Below, piece by piece: positions 27,162 to 35,233 of a DNA stretch of 64,000 nt; position 1 is the first letter of the stretch, and every line of letters begins with the position of its first letter. The position numbers and the translations under genes were made by a program. The stretch is taken from NCBI GenBank assembly GCA_035395685.1, contig DAOPBR010000002.1:1-64000 (forward strand). The letters run 5' to 3'. Under the pieces are notes generated by a model. It was given only the letters and a program-made list of their open reading frames with translations, had not been told where the DNA came from and did no database searches. The stretch comes from JAKJGA01 sp029554345 (lineage in GTDB: Bacteria > Spirochaetota > UBA4802 > JAFGJZ01).

Positions 27162-28793
27162 ATGAGCTTTTTTTCAAAGCATAAATACCTGATTCTAATT
27201 GCATTATCAGCCGTTTTACTTAGAATTCCGACCTATTTCAATGATTATTATGACGTTGATGAGCTTTCCGCAATAGTTCAAACAAAACAGTACTATTCCG
27301 GGCTCACACCTGGTGTAGATTTCAAAGAAAGCAAACACCCTCTATATCATGCTCTATTTAAAGTCAGTTACGGAATTAATGAAGATTACGGCTGGGTGAT
27401 ACTGCATATTCTCGTTTCTTTCATTGTTGCACTTACAGGAGCTGCAATTTACAGAACAACCAAGGAAATTACAGACAAATCAAAAACAGCATTTACAGCA
27501 GGAATACTCTACACTGTTATGATTTGTTCATTCAACAGATACTTTATGGCTACAAATGGTGAAATTGTATACAATTTACCTATATCAGTTGGTGCATTAT
27601 CGATAGTGCTTTTTCTGAAAACTGATAAAATGTTAAATAAGATATTTTATCTGCTGCTATTAGCCTCCTCTTCTGCAATAAGCGCAGGAATAAAATTTCA
27701 CGGTTTAATTATTTCCATAATTGCGGTTTTATTTTTTGTATTTATTCTTCCTTTGAGAGAAGGGAAAATAAACAGAAAATATGCACTAACAATGTTGACT
27801 GTCTTATCTGTTTTTATTGTAATTTTTGCATCAGATTATTTTATTTTTGGAAAAATTACACACAAAATTATCAATGATATATCATCAAAACTTCGATATG
27901 CGACTCATGTCTACGGATTGGAACCTCTCTCTCTAGTTTTAAAATACATTCACAGGCAGAGTTTGCTGACAATTTGGCATCCATTAATATGGATTTCATT
28001 TTTTGCTTTCACTATAAGTTTCTTTAAAAATAGAGATTTTTTTAAAACTGAAAAAACCCGTTTATTTATAATAATATCGGCAATTATCACTTATCTGATG
28101 GTTTTTGCAGGAGGTAAACGGCTTTATTTTCACTATTTCATGACTTCTTATCCATTCATATGCATGGTAAGTTCAGTTTATATCGAAGAAAGCCGGAATA
28201 AAATATCATTTTTCTTCAGAAAACATTTCAAAAAAATGCTGCTAATACCTGCTTTTTTCTTTTTCCTTTTTAACGTAAAAGATGTGATTATTAAGCATAA
28301 CGCACCTGAATTGTTTATATTTGAATCGAAAGCATCATATTACTTCAGACTTATTGCTCTTGGAACAACTAATGATTATCTTATGCCGGATAAGCTTTAC
28401 CATAACCTTATTGATTATATAAAAGAAAAAACAATGAAAGATGATAAGATTTTCGTATGGGGAGACGGCGCTTATATTTATTATTTTTCCGATAGACTTC
28501 CTGCCGCATATCACATGTGGCCCAAAGGAACAATAGTCGATATAACTTCTGCATATGAATCCAAAAATGCCGCTAAAATAGCAAATGCTGTTAATCGCGA
28601 AAAATATATAATTAACTATATAAAAAAATATGATGCTGAAATATTTATTGACACTTCTGATGCGGCAACATCGAAAACGGGATCACTGTCCCCATTCACT
28701 TACAAGATCAGTCCACTCGTAAATGAATATTTGAAATCTAATTTCATATTCGAAACAGAAATTGATAAATTTAAAATTTATAGAAAGAAATAA
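27162..28793 (+). CDS. Polytopic GT-C glycosyltransferase (ArnT/PMT-like, GT39-type)
   Basis: The 543-aa protein has about eleven hydrophobic segments. After TM1, the first periplasmic loop carries the GT-C acidic motif (DYYDVDELSAIVQTK, then PGVDFKESKHPLYHALF), which places catalytic-site Asp/Glu residues as in family 39 enzymes using polyprenyl-phosphate sugars. The C-terminal periplasmic part (about 415-543) is soluble and contains DDKIFVWGDGAYIYYFSD. It would transfer a sugar to lipid or protein acceptors at the outer face of the inner membrane, and the acceptor is unknown. AGGAAG lies 9 nt before the ATG. The stop codon is part of the terminator stem. Confidence 0.83.
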   Translation: MSFFSKHKYLILIALSAVLLRIPTYFNDYYDVDELSAIVQTKQYYSGLTPGVDFKESKHPLYHALFKVSYGINEDYGWVILHILVSFIVALTGAAIYRTTKEITDKSKTAFTAGILYTVMICSFNRYFMATNGEIVYNLPISVGALSIVLFLKTDKMLNKIFYLLLLASSSAISAGIKFHGLIISIIAVLFFVFILPLREGKINRKYALTMLTVLSVFIVIFASDYFIFGKITHKIINDISSKLRYATHVYGLEPLSLVLKYIHRQSLLTIWHPLIWISFFAFTISFFKNRDFFKTEKTRLFIIISAIITYLMVFAGGKRLYFHYFMTSYPFICMVSSVYIEESRNKISFFFRKHFKKMLLIPAFFFFLFNVKDVIIKHNAPELFIFESKASYYFRLIALGTTNDYLMPDKLYHNLIDYIKEKTMKDDKIFVWGDGAYIYYFSDRLPAAYHMWPKGTIVDITSAYESKNAAKIANAVNREKYIINYIKKYDAEIFIDTSDAATSKTGSLSPFTYKISPLVNEYLKSNFIFETEIDKFKIYRKK

Positions 28794-28816
28794 AGCCGTC
28801 CTGTTCGGACGGCTTT
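28792..28816. terminator. Bidirectional intrinsic terminator
   Basis: A perfect 10-bp stem, AAAGCCGTCC (28792-28801) with GGACGGCTTT (28807-28816), has loop TGTTC. It serves the converging glycosyltransferase and lipoprotein genes and overlaps the former's stop codon. Confidence 0.88.
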
Positions 28817-28824
28817 ATTTGTAA

Positions 28825-29436
28825 TTATTTCTGAATTTCTATAATAGCGCCGTCCTGTACTTTCTGCTTAACCTCAGCTTCTTTTACTTTCTCTTCCTTA
28901 GTCTTTTTGACTCTATAGCGGTCAGTATTCAATACAGCAAGACGGAAATCATATGCTGTGAAATTGATAGACCTATCAATAACTCCTTTATTGAAATTCT
29001 GGAGCTCTGAAGGTTTTCCAAGAATACTTCCACGGTAATCCCTGATAAAAACCTTATCGAATATCTTTTTTTCACCAGATTTAACTTCAAACTTAACTTT
29101 ATTCATCAATTCTTCATTAAACATCCCTACTTTATATACTGTTCCTTCCTGCCGCACAACAGCCACAACAGTATAAATTCCAGGTTCGTAATTGATGACA
29201 ATATTGCCATCTTCATCTTTTATCTCTGAAGGAATAATTACTCCATTTTTTAAATCATTAGCATTATCCAGTTTTTTGAAATATATGCGTTTAGGTGCGA
29301 ATTGAAGTCGTGTATCCTCATCTTCGATATGAAATGTCCCTCCGAAAACCATCTTTGTAGAAAGATCAAACTCACGTACATTCTTTGAACAAGAAAAAAT
29401 TAATAAAGGCAAAATAAAAACTAAAAACTTCTTCAT
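28825..29436 (-). CDS. Lipoprotein of unknown function
   Basis: From ATG 29436 the protein is about 203 aa. The signal peptide ends in PLLIFSCSKN, a lipobox-like IFSC with Cys about residue 16. The mature part contains beta strands that resemble a carboxypeptidase-regulatory or Ig-like sandwich (INYEPGIYTVVAVVRQEG) and a Lys/Glu-rich tail. GTG at 29448 was rejected because GAGG overlaps it and suits the ATG. No family is recognised. It is a single-gene unit. Confidence 0.72.
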   Translation of the reverse strand: MKKFLVFILPLLIFSCSKNVREFDLSTKMVFGGTFHIEDEDTRLQFAPKRIYFKKLDNANDLKNGVIIPSEIKDEDGNIVINYEPGIYTVVAVVRQEGTVYKVGMFNEELMNKVKFEVKSGEKKIFDKVFIRDYRGSILGKPSELQNFNKGVIDRSINFTAYDFRLAVLNTDRYRVKKTKEEKVKEAEVKQKVQDGAIIEIQK

Positions 29437-29543
29437 AAATTTCCTCACATTAAATATTAATTGCCAGAATCAGATGCCTTAAACAATTAGTAAACCAATT
29501 ATTAAAATCCAAAGTTCCAAATTATTAATCAAATAGACTTAAA

Positions 29544-30644
29544 TCAATAAAACTGTCTCATTTCTCCCTTCAGGGATTCGCCGCTGATATCTGCAAATTC
29601 TTTCAAAAGTTCTTTCTGTCTTGCAGTAATCTTTTTAGGAACAGTTACATTTATCCTTACAAGCAAATCACCTTTTCCATGTGAACCAATGTAAGGCATT
29701 CCGCTTCCGCGAAGTCGGAATATTTGATTATTTTCTGTTCCCTGCGGAATTTTCATTTTCAGTGTCTGATTATAAATTGTTGGAACTTCTATATCACCGC
29801 CGATAACAGCAAGAGGGAAGGAAATATCAACAGTACATACTAGATCATTTCCGCTTCTTTCAAAATATTTATGCTTTTTAACATGAATCAAAACATAGAG
29901 ATCTCCCGGGATTCCTCCACCCTGAGCATGTTCACCTTCACCCGTTATTTTCAAGCGTGAACCCGATTCAACACCTGCCGGAATTTTAATAGTTATTTTG
30001 CGTTTCTTCGCAATAAGCCCTGTTCCGTTACAAGATTTGCAGGGTGAAGAAATTATTTTACCCTGACCATGGCATTTATAACATGTCTGTGTAACAGAAA
30101 AAAATCCCTGAGCCTGACGGATTTGACCAGCACCATTACAAACAGGACAAGTGATTGGTTTTGAGCCGGATGCAGCACCAGTCCCCTCGCACGAAGTACA
30201 CGGTTCGTGACGCGGAATTTCAATCTGAATTTCCTTTCCAGTTGCGGCCTCTTCAAGTTCTACTGCTAAATCGTATTGCAAATCGGATCCGCGTTTCTGC
30301 CGCTTTCCGCGCGAAGAAAAACCTGAGCCGAAAAATCCTTCAAATATGTCGCCGAAATCAAAGTCTCCGAAAATATCCGAAAAATCGCGGTATGCACCTT
30401 TACCGAAACCGTCAAAATTCCCGACACCTTCATGACCGAACTGATCATACTGCGCCCGTTTCTTAGAGTCTCTCAATACTTCATACGCTTCGGTTGCTTC
30501 CTTGAATTTTTCTTCAGCCTCGGCATTTCCTTTATTTCTATCCGGATGATATTTTAAAGCAAGCTTTCGGTATGCTGATTTGATCTCATCATCGTTAGCA
30601 CTCTTCGCTACACCGAGTATCTCATAATAATCTCTTTTAGCCAA
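29544..30644 (-). CDS. dnaJ: Chaperone DnaJ (Hsp40)
   Basis: The 366-aa type I DnaJ has a J domain (KRDYYEILGVAKSANDDEIK with HPD in YHPDRNKG), a Gly/Phe-rich linker and four CxxCxGxG zinc-finger repeats (CTSCEGTG, CPVCNGAG, CYKCHGQG, CKSCNGTG), then the substrate-binding C-terminal domains. It stimulates DnaK ATPase activity in the cytoplasm. The start codon is TTG, with GGAG 7 nt upstream. It is the last gene of hrcA-grpE-dnaK-dnaJ. Two stem-loops in the dnaK-dnaJ gap probably lower its expression relative to dnaK. Confidence 0.97.
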   Translation of the reverse strand: MAKRDYYEILGVAKSANDDEIKSAYRKLALKYHPDRNKGNAEAEEKFKEATEAYEVLRDSKKRAQYDQFGHEGVGNFDGFGKGAYRDFSDIFGDFDFGDIFEGFFGSGFSSRGKRQKRGSDLQYDLAVELEEAATGKEIQIEIPRHEPCTSCEGTGAASGSKPITCPVCNGAGQIRQAQGFFSVTQTCYKCHGQGKIISSPCKSCNGTGLIAKKRKITIKIPAGVESGSRLKITGEGEHAQGGGIPGDLYVLIHVKKHKYFERSGNDLVCTVDISFPLAVIGGDIEVPTIYNQTLKMKIPQGTENNQIFRLRGSGMPYIGSHGKGDLLVRINVTVPKKITARQKELLKEFADISGESLKGEMRQFY

Positions 30645-30655
30645 AGTCTTTCTCC

Positions 30656-30678
30656 ATAAAAATGCGGAAACCGCATTT
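30656..30678 (-). terminator. Terminator-like stem-loop upstream of dnaJ
   Basis: On the minus strand AAATGCGG-TTT-CCGCATTT (30678-30660) is followed by a short U run that ends just before the dnaJ ribosome-binding site (30652-30655). The stem is only moderately GC-rich, so partial read-through is likely. Confidence 0.5.
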
Positions 30679-30685
30679 AATTAAA

Positions 30686-30705
30686 CAGGCGGCAAACGCC
30701 GCCTG
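30686..30705 (-). terminator. Stem-loop directly after dnaK
   Basis: CAGGCGGC (30686-30693) and GCCGCCTG (30698-30705) form a perfect, GC-rich 8-bp stem with a 4-nt loop, 5 bp after the dnaK stop. On the transcript strand it is followed by UUUAAUU rather than a full U-tract. It may be a partial terminator or a 3'-end stabiliser. Confidence 0.6.
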
Positions 30706-30710
30706 AATGG

Positions 30711-32645
30711 TTATTTTTTATCCTCATCAACAACTTCGTAATCCGCATCGTAAACTTTACCGTCATCAGATTTTGAAGCATTGCCATCAGAGGAAGATCC
30801 TGCATCAGCGTTCTGCTGAGTGCCGGAAGTCTGCTGAGCAGATGCTGCCTCTTTGTACATACGCTCTGCAAATTTATGGCTCGCAGTTTCAAATGCGGTT
30901 TTCGCAGTTTTGATTCTTTCAACATCATTAGATTCAAGAGCTGATCTGAGATTGACAATTTCTTTTTCGATCTGTTCTTTTTCTGCAGCTTCAACCTTTG
31001 AAGCATTGTCTTTTAAAAGTTTTTCAACCGAATAAATCATATTGTCAGATTCATTCTTGAGCTCAATAAGTTCTTTTGCCTTTTTATCCTCATCTGCATG
31101 AGCCTCTGCATCTCTTACCATCTTATTGATTTCATCTTCATTCAATCCGCTTGAAGATTCAATTCTTATCTTCTGCTCCTTGCCTGTTCCTAGATCTTTG
31201 GCCGAAACGTGAACAATACCGTTGGCATCAATATCAAAAGTAACCTCAACCTGCGGAACTCCTCTTGGTGCAGGCGGAATATCAGAAAGCTCAAAACGTC
31301 CGAGAGTTCTGTTCTGAGCAGCAAGCTGGCGTTCACCCTGAAGAACATGAATTGTTACAGCAGGCTGATTGTCAGACGCTGTTGAAAATATTTGGCTCTT
31401 TCTTGTCGGAATGGTTGTGTTTCTTTCGATAAGTTTTGTCATTACACCACCGAGGGTTTCGATACCGAGAGAAAGAGGTGTAACGTCAAGAAGAAGAACA
31501 TCATGAACATCTCCGGCAAGAACTCCACCCTGGATACCGGCACCTACAGCTACAACTTCATCAGGATTAACTCCCTTATGAGGCTCTTTTCCAAAAATCC
31601 GTTTTACTAGCTCCTGAACCGCAGGAATACGCGTAGAACCGCCTACGAGAATTACTTCATCAATGTCGGCAGCAGTGAGACCCGCATCTTTAAGCGCAAG
31701 ATGACAAGGTTCAGCCGAAGACTCGATAAGGTCACCGCACATCTGTTCAAATTTTGATCTCGAGAGATTTATTACTAGATGCTTTGGTCCGCTCTGATCA
31801 GCTGTCAAAAACGGAATATTTATCTCAGTTTCCATTTTATTGGAAAGTTCTATTTTTGCTTTTTCTGCAGATTCTTTTAGTCGCTGAAGAGCCATCTTGT
31901 CCTTGGAAACATCAATACCTGTCTGTTTCTTGAATTCATCAATGAGCCACTGCATTATTCTTAGGTCAAAATCATCACCGCCGAGATGAGTATTCCCGTT
32001 CGTTGATTTTACTTCAAAAACTCCGTCGCCAAGTTCAAGAACAGAAACGTCAAAAGTACCTCCGCCCAAATCGTAAACAACGATCTTATGATTTTTCTTA
32101 GCCTTATCCAGACCGTATGCCAAAGCAGCAGCTGTCGGCTCGTTTATTATACGTTCAACTTCAAGACCGGCTATTTTACCGGCATCCTTTGTTGCCTGAC
32201 GCTGTGAATCGTTAAAATAAGCAGGAACCGTTATAACCGCCTTTGTTACGGGTTCACCAAGATAATCTTCTGCTGTCTGCTTCATCTTCTGCAAAATGCG
32301 GGCAGAAATCTCCTGAGGTGAAAACTTGCCAGAAACGGTTTTCACATTAACGCCGTTCTTACCGTCATCTTCGATATCATAAGGAACAAGTTTCTTCTCT
32401 TCTGTAATTTCAGAAAATGCACGTCCCATAAATCTTTTAACAGAACGGATTGTATTTTCAGGATTCGTAATAATCTGATTCTTTGCGACCTGACCTACAA
32501 GTCTTTCCCCTTTTTCAGTGTACGCAACGATTGAAGGAGTTGTTCTCTGTCCTTCTGAATTCTGAATGACAATCGGCTCACCGCCTACCATTACGGAAAC
32601 ACATGAATTTGTGGTTCCGAGGTCAATACCGATTATTTTGCTCAT
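30711..32645 (-). CDS. dnaK: Chaperone DnaK (Hsp70)
   Basis: The 644-aa Hsp70 starts MSKIIGIDLGTTNSCVSVM. It has the ATPase-domain signatures VYDLGGGTFDVSVL and VILVGGSTRIPAVQ, the linker and substrate-binding domain beginning near VLLLDVTPLSLGIETLGG, and the C-terminal lid ending in EVVDEDKK, which is the DnaK-type acidic tail. It refolds proteins with DnaJ and GrpE in the cytoplasm. AAGGAG lies before the ATG. It is third in the HrcA-controlled operon. Confidence 0.99.
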   Translation of the reverse strand: MSKIIGIDLGTTNSCVSVMVGGEPIVIQNSEGQRTTPSIVAYTEKGERLVGQVAKNQIITNPENTIRSVKRFMGRAFSEITEEKKLVPYDIEDDGKNGVNVKTVSGKFSPQEISARILQKMKQTAEDYLGEPVTKAVITVPAYFNDSQRQATKDAGKIAGLEVERIINEPTAAALAYGLDKAKKNHKIVVYDLGGGTFDVSVLELGDGVFEVKSTNGNTHLGGDDFDLRIMQWLIDEFKKQTGIDVSKDKMALQRLKESAEKAKIELSNKMETEINIPFLTADQSGPKHLVINLSRSKFEQMCGDLIESSAEPCHLALKDAGLTAADIDEVILVGGSTRIPAVQELVKRIFGKEPHKGVNPDEVVAVGAGIQGGVLAGDVHDVLLLDVTPLSLGIETLGGVMTKLIERNTTIPTRKSQIFSTASDNQPAVTIHVLQGERQLAAQNRTLGRFELSDIPPAPRGVPQVEVTFDIDANGIVHVSAKDLGTGKEQKIRIESSSGLNEDEINKMVRDAEAHADEDKKAKELIELKNESDNMIYSVEKLLKDNASKVEAAEKEQIEKEIVNLRSALESNDVERIKTAKTAFETASHKFAERMYKEAASAQQTSGTQQNADAGSSSDGNASKSDDGKVYDADYEVVDEDKK

Positions 32646-32671
32646 AAAAATCTCCTTAATAATTTATTTTA

Positions 32672-33301
32672 TCAGTTCTGCTTCGGCAAAGGTTTTGAAA
32701 CCTTCACTTTGGCGCTTCTTATTACAAAATCTTCAAGCTTATATCCTTTCTGATATACTTTTGTAACCGTATCAGTCTCTATGCCGTCCTGCATATCAAT
32801 TTCAACAGCTTCATGAAAATTCGGATCAAATGGACAATTCTCTGCCTCTATTTCAGAAATAAAATGCTTTTGAAGCAAAGTTGCAATTTCTTTGGAAATA
32901 ATAACAACACCTTCACTGAATGCCTTTTTTACATCATCAGCAGAAGATTCGGCCGACATAGAATTTGCAGCTTCAACTGTGCGGATTAAATCATCATTGA
33001 TCTTTATTATCTCACCCGCAATTCCAACTACAGACATTTTCTTATTCTGTTCTTCAGTTTTAGCTATACGTTTTCTAAAATTGTCGAAATCAGCCTTATT
33101 TCTAAGGAGAACATCTTTTAGAGATGCGATTTCCTGATCTTTTTTGCACAATTCAGCCTTAAGCAGTTCAACTTCGTTTGAACAAGAACACTCAGAATCT
33201 GCACAAGCATCATTGGCCGAAGTATCACATCTGTCTTCAGACTGAACGCTTTCAGCCGATTCTTCAATCTTCTCTTCTCTTTCTTTTTCTTCTTTCTTCA
33301 T
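32672..33301 (-). CDS. grpE: Nucleotide exchange factor GrpE
   Basis: The 209-aa protein has a charged N-terminal tail, a long coiled-coil (KDQEIASLKDVLLRNKADFD then NFRKRIAKTEEQ, about 70-105) and the C-terminal beta domain with CPFDPNFHEAVEI and VTKVYQKGYKLEDFVIRSAK. It releases ADP from DnaK. Its position between hrcA and dnaK supports the call. GTGAG precedes the ATG. Confidence 0.97.
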   Translation of the reverse strand: MKKEEKEREEKIEESAESVQSEDRCDTSANDACADSECSCSNEVELLKAELCKKDQEIASLKDVLLRNKADFDNFRKRIAKTEEQNKKMSVVGIAGEIIKINDDLIRTVEAANSMSAESSADDVKKAFSEGVVIISKEIATLLQKHFISEIEAENCPFDPNFHEAVEIDMQDGIETDTVTKVYQKGYKLEDFVIRSAKVKVSKPLPKQN

Positions 33302-33313
33302 TATCTCACCTTA

Positions 33314-34345
33314 CTATCTTGATACACTTGAAAGAAAGTTTGTTACCAGCCTACCCGTATAATCGACAAGAGGAACTACCTTTCTATAATCCATACGGGT
33401 TGGGCCTATAACCCCCAAAACTCCCGCATTTTTATTTCCAATTTTATAACAACACGCGACCAGACTGCAGCCGACGACATAACTGTTATCTATCTCTGAA
33501 CCGATAAATGTCTGTACAGAATCAGAGTCCATGGTACGCTGCATAATTTCTGCTAAATTTTTCTTTTCTTCGATAAGACGGAGAAACGAAGTTAAAACTT
33601 CTTTCTCAATCATGTCAGGAATATGCAGGATATTTTCAATTCCTTCTATAAAAACATCCTGCTCATTAATCGAATTCATAGCAAGCTCTACAACATCAAG
33701 AGATATCTGTTCGTTTGAACCTGAGTATTTCTGCCTCATCTTGGCAAGTATATCCGTTTTGATGTCAAATATTGAAAAACCGGCAAACTCACTTGATAAA
33801 ATATTCGAAGTTGAAAACAATATATCCCTTGTTACTCTTTCTGAAATCGTGATCTTTTTATTTATAACCACACCTGTCCGTGTAACAATAATTAAAAGAA
33901 CAGTCTCGGGATCGATTGAAACAAGTTCCACCTGCTTAACAACAGTAAAATCCGGATTTGGAGTTAAAACAATACCTGCAAGCTTTGAAACAGAAGAAAG
34001 CATTTTCGTAATCGATATAAACATTTTATCCAGATGCACTTCACTGCGCATGAAATCATCACGGATATATCCATAATCAAGATCACTGATATCGTAAGAA
34101 TCCGAAAGAAAATCAACAAAGTATCTGTACCCTGTATCTGTCGGGATTCTTCCAGCTGAAGTATGCGGATGTGTTAGAAAACCTAAAGACTCAAGATCGT
34201 ACATTATGTTTCTCATTGTTGCAGGAGAAATGGTGAAGGAATATTTTTGAACAAAAGAGCGCGACCCTACTGGTCGCCCAGTAGCAATATATTCCTGTAC
34301 AATCGATTTTAACACTTCTGATTCTCTTTCAGTTACAGCTCTCAT
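33314..34345 (-). CDS. hrcA: Heat-inducible transcription repressor HrcA
   Basis: The 343-aa protein has an N-terminal winged-helix DNA-binding domain (YIATGRPVGSRSFVQKY, then SPATMRNIMYDLESLGFL with the HTSAGRIPT motif) and the GAF-like dimerisation region ending in IGPTRMDYRKVVPLVDYTG. It binds CIRCE elements and represses chaperone genes, and GroEL typically activates it. It is the first gene of its operon, and a CIRCE element sits 10 bp upstream of the ATG, so autoregulation is expected. Confidence 0.98.
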   Translation of the reverse strand: MRAVTERESEVLKSIVQEYIATGRPVGSRSFVQKYSFTISPATMRNIMYDLESLGFLTHPHTSAGRIPTDTGYRYFVDFLSDSYDISDLDYGYIRDDFMRSEVHLDKMFISITKMLSSVSKLAGIVLTPNPDFTVVKQVELVSIDPETVLLIIVTRTGVVINKKITISERVTRDILFSTSNILSSEFAGFSIFDIKTDILAKMRQKYSGSNEQISLDVVELAMNSINEQDVFIEGIENILHIPDMIEKEVLTSFLRLIEEKKNLAEIMQRTMDSDSVQTFIGSEIDNSYVVGCSLVACCYKIGNKNAGVLGVIGPTRMDYRKVVPLVDYTGRLVTNFLSSVSR

Positions 34346-34354
34346 ACATACCTA

Positions 34355-34381
34355 TCAGCACTCAAAATATGGGAGTGCTAA
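34355..34381 (-). promoter_or_regulatory. CIRCE operator of the hrcA operon
   Basis: TCAGCACTC-N9-GAGTGCTAA on the plus strand equals the CIRCE consensus with one mismatch in one arm. It is centred 23 bp upstream of hrcA and starts 2 bp after the -10 box, so bound HrcA would cover the transcription start. Confidence 0.95.
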
Positions 34382-34382
34382 C

Positions 34383-34411
34383 AATATAATAAACCCACCC
34401 TAGAGCGTCAA
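34383..34411 (-). promoter_or_regulatory. Sigma70-type promoter of hrcA-grpE-dnaK-dnaJ
   Basis: Minus-strand TTGACG (34406-34411), a 17-bp spacer and TATATT (34383-34388) each match five of six consensus positions. The CIRCE operator follows immediately. Confidence 0.8.
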
Positions 34412-34513
34412 GTTTTTTAATCAAACGGTTTAAAGATTCAATTAAATTTCAAATTCCATTCAAAACTTAAAAAATCTCTCCTTTTATTCGTAATAAATTC
34501 ATAGGAGTATTTT

Positions 34514-34963
34514 ATGAAAAAAATAAAATCAACATTGCTAATAAACAAAAAGGCTTTCCTGCATATTTCAGATTTATGCAGGAAAAATAAAACTACAATA
34601 TCAAAATCAATAGAAAGAATATTAACAGAAATGATTAAACTTCAGTTTTCCACCAATAATGTTAAAACTTTCTCATCCGTAAAATATCAAAAACGCGGCG
34701 AAGAATATTCTCTTGTTCATTACAGCACAGCCCCTAACACATATGAGTCCTTGCTTGATATTAGAAAAATGGCAAAATTATCAATATCAAGAATGCTAAG
34801 CGATTTCATTTTAAATTTTCTTAAAAATAAAGACGATATGCAATATTTTATGATTTTTTTTACAAAAAAATGTGATAGGAATCAAGTATATTACAATATT
34901 ATGTCTCATTTTAATATTGCCAGTCAAACTTTACGCATAGCAATAGCAGCAAAACTCGAATAG
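34514..34963 (+). CDS. Small basic protein, possibly DUF1564-like/ribbon-helix-helix-like
   Basis: The 149-aa protein is Lys-rich and has no signal peptide. It can be read as two similar halves: LINKKAFLHISDLCRKNKTT and the SLLDIRKMAKLSISRMLSDF region, each a short strand followed by two helices, as in ribbon-helix-helix DNA-binding proteins. The YQKRGEEYSLVHY segment followed by an L-A-x-x-S-x-S-R helix resembles by eye the Leptospira DUF1564 family. This is a weak, untested similarity. TAGGAG lies before the ATG. It stands alone, divergent from the heat-shock operon. Confidence 0.55.
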   Translation: MKKIKSTLLINKKAFLHISDLCRKNKTTISKSIERILTEMIKLQFSTNNVKTFSSVKYQKRGEEYSLVHYSTAPNTYESLLDIRKMAKLSISRMLSDFILNFLKNKDDMQYFMIFFTKKCDRNQVYYNIMSHFNIASQTLRIAIAAKLE

Positions 34964-34968
34964 CAAAG

Positions 34969-34990
34969 CTTATTTAAGGCAAATAAGTTT
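34969..34990 (+). terminator. Weak AT-rich terminator candidate
   Basis: CTTATTT (34969-34975) pairs with AAATAAG (34981-34987) over a 5-nt loop and is followed by TTT. The stem is AT-rich, so efficiency is doubtful. It lies between the DUF1564-like gene and tatA. Confidence 0.3.
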
Positions 34991-35041
34991 GATTTGACAA
35001 AAATGGACATTTCAGACTCTCTGTTCTCATGGGGTGATTAT

Positions 35042-35233
35042 ATGAGTATGCCTGGATTCGGAGAATTAGTAGTAATCTTTTTAATAATACTTTTTGTTTT
35101 CGGAGCTGGCAAAATCCCGAGAATTGCCAGAGAAATTGGCTCAGGAATAAGAGACTTCAAAAAAGCAATGAACGGCGACGATTCAAGCGAAACAGAAGAG
35201 ATAAAAACGAATAAAAAAAGCAAAAAAGCATGA
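35042..35233 (+). CDS. tatA: Twin-arginine translocase subunit TatA/TatE
   Basis: From ATG 35042 the protein is 63 aa. A single N-terminal TM (GELVVIFLIILFVFGAGKIP) is followed by the amphipathic helix (RIAREIGSGIRDFKKAM) and a charged tail, the standard TatA layout. It forms the pore component for folded-protein export at the inner membrane. The usual FG-P hinge is present as FGAGKIP. GGGGTGA precedes this ATG, while longer in-frame starts lack a ribosome-binding site. No tatC is nearby. Its stop overlaps the start of the SDR-like gene (ATGA). Confidence 0.93.
   Translation: MSMPGFGELVVIFLIILFVFGAGKIPRIAREIGSGIRDFKKAMNGDDSSETEEIKTNKKSKKA

Noticed and set aside
34994..35022. TTGACA upstream of tatA as a promoter
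   Set aside because: No -10-like hexamer is found 15-19 bp downstream.
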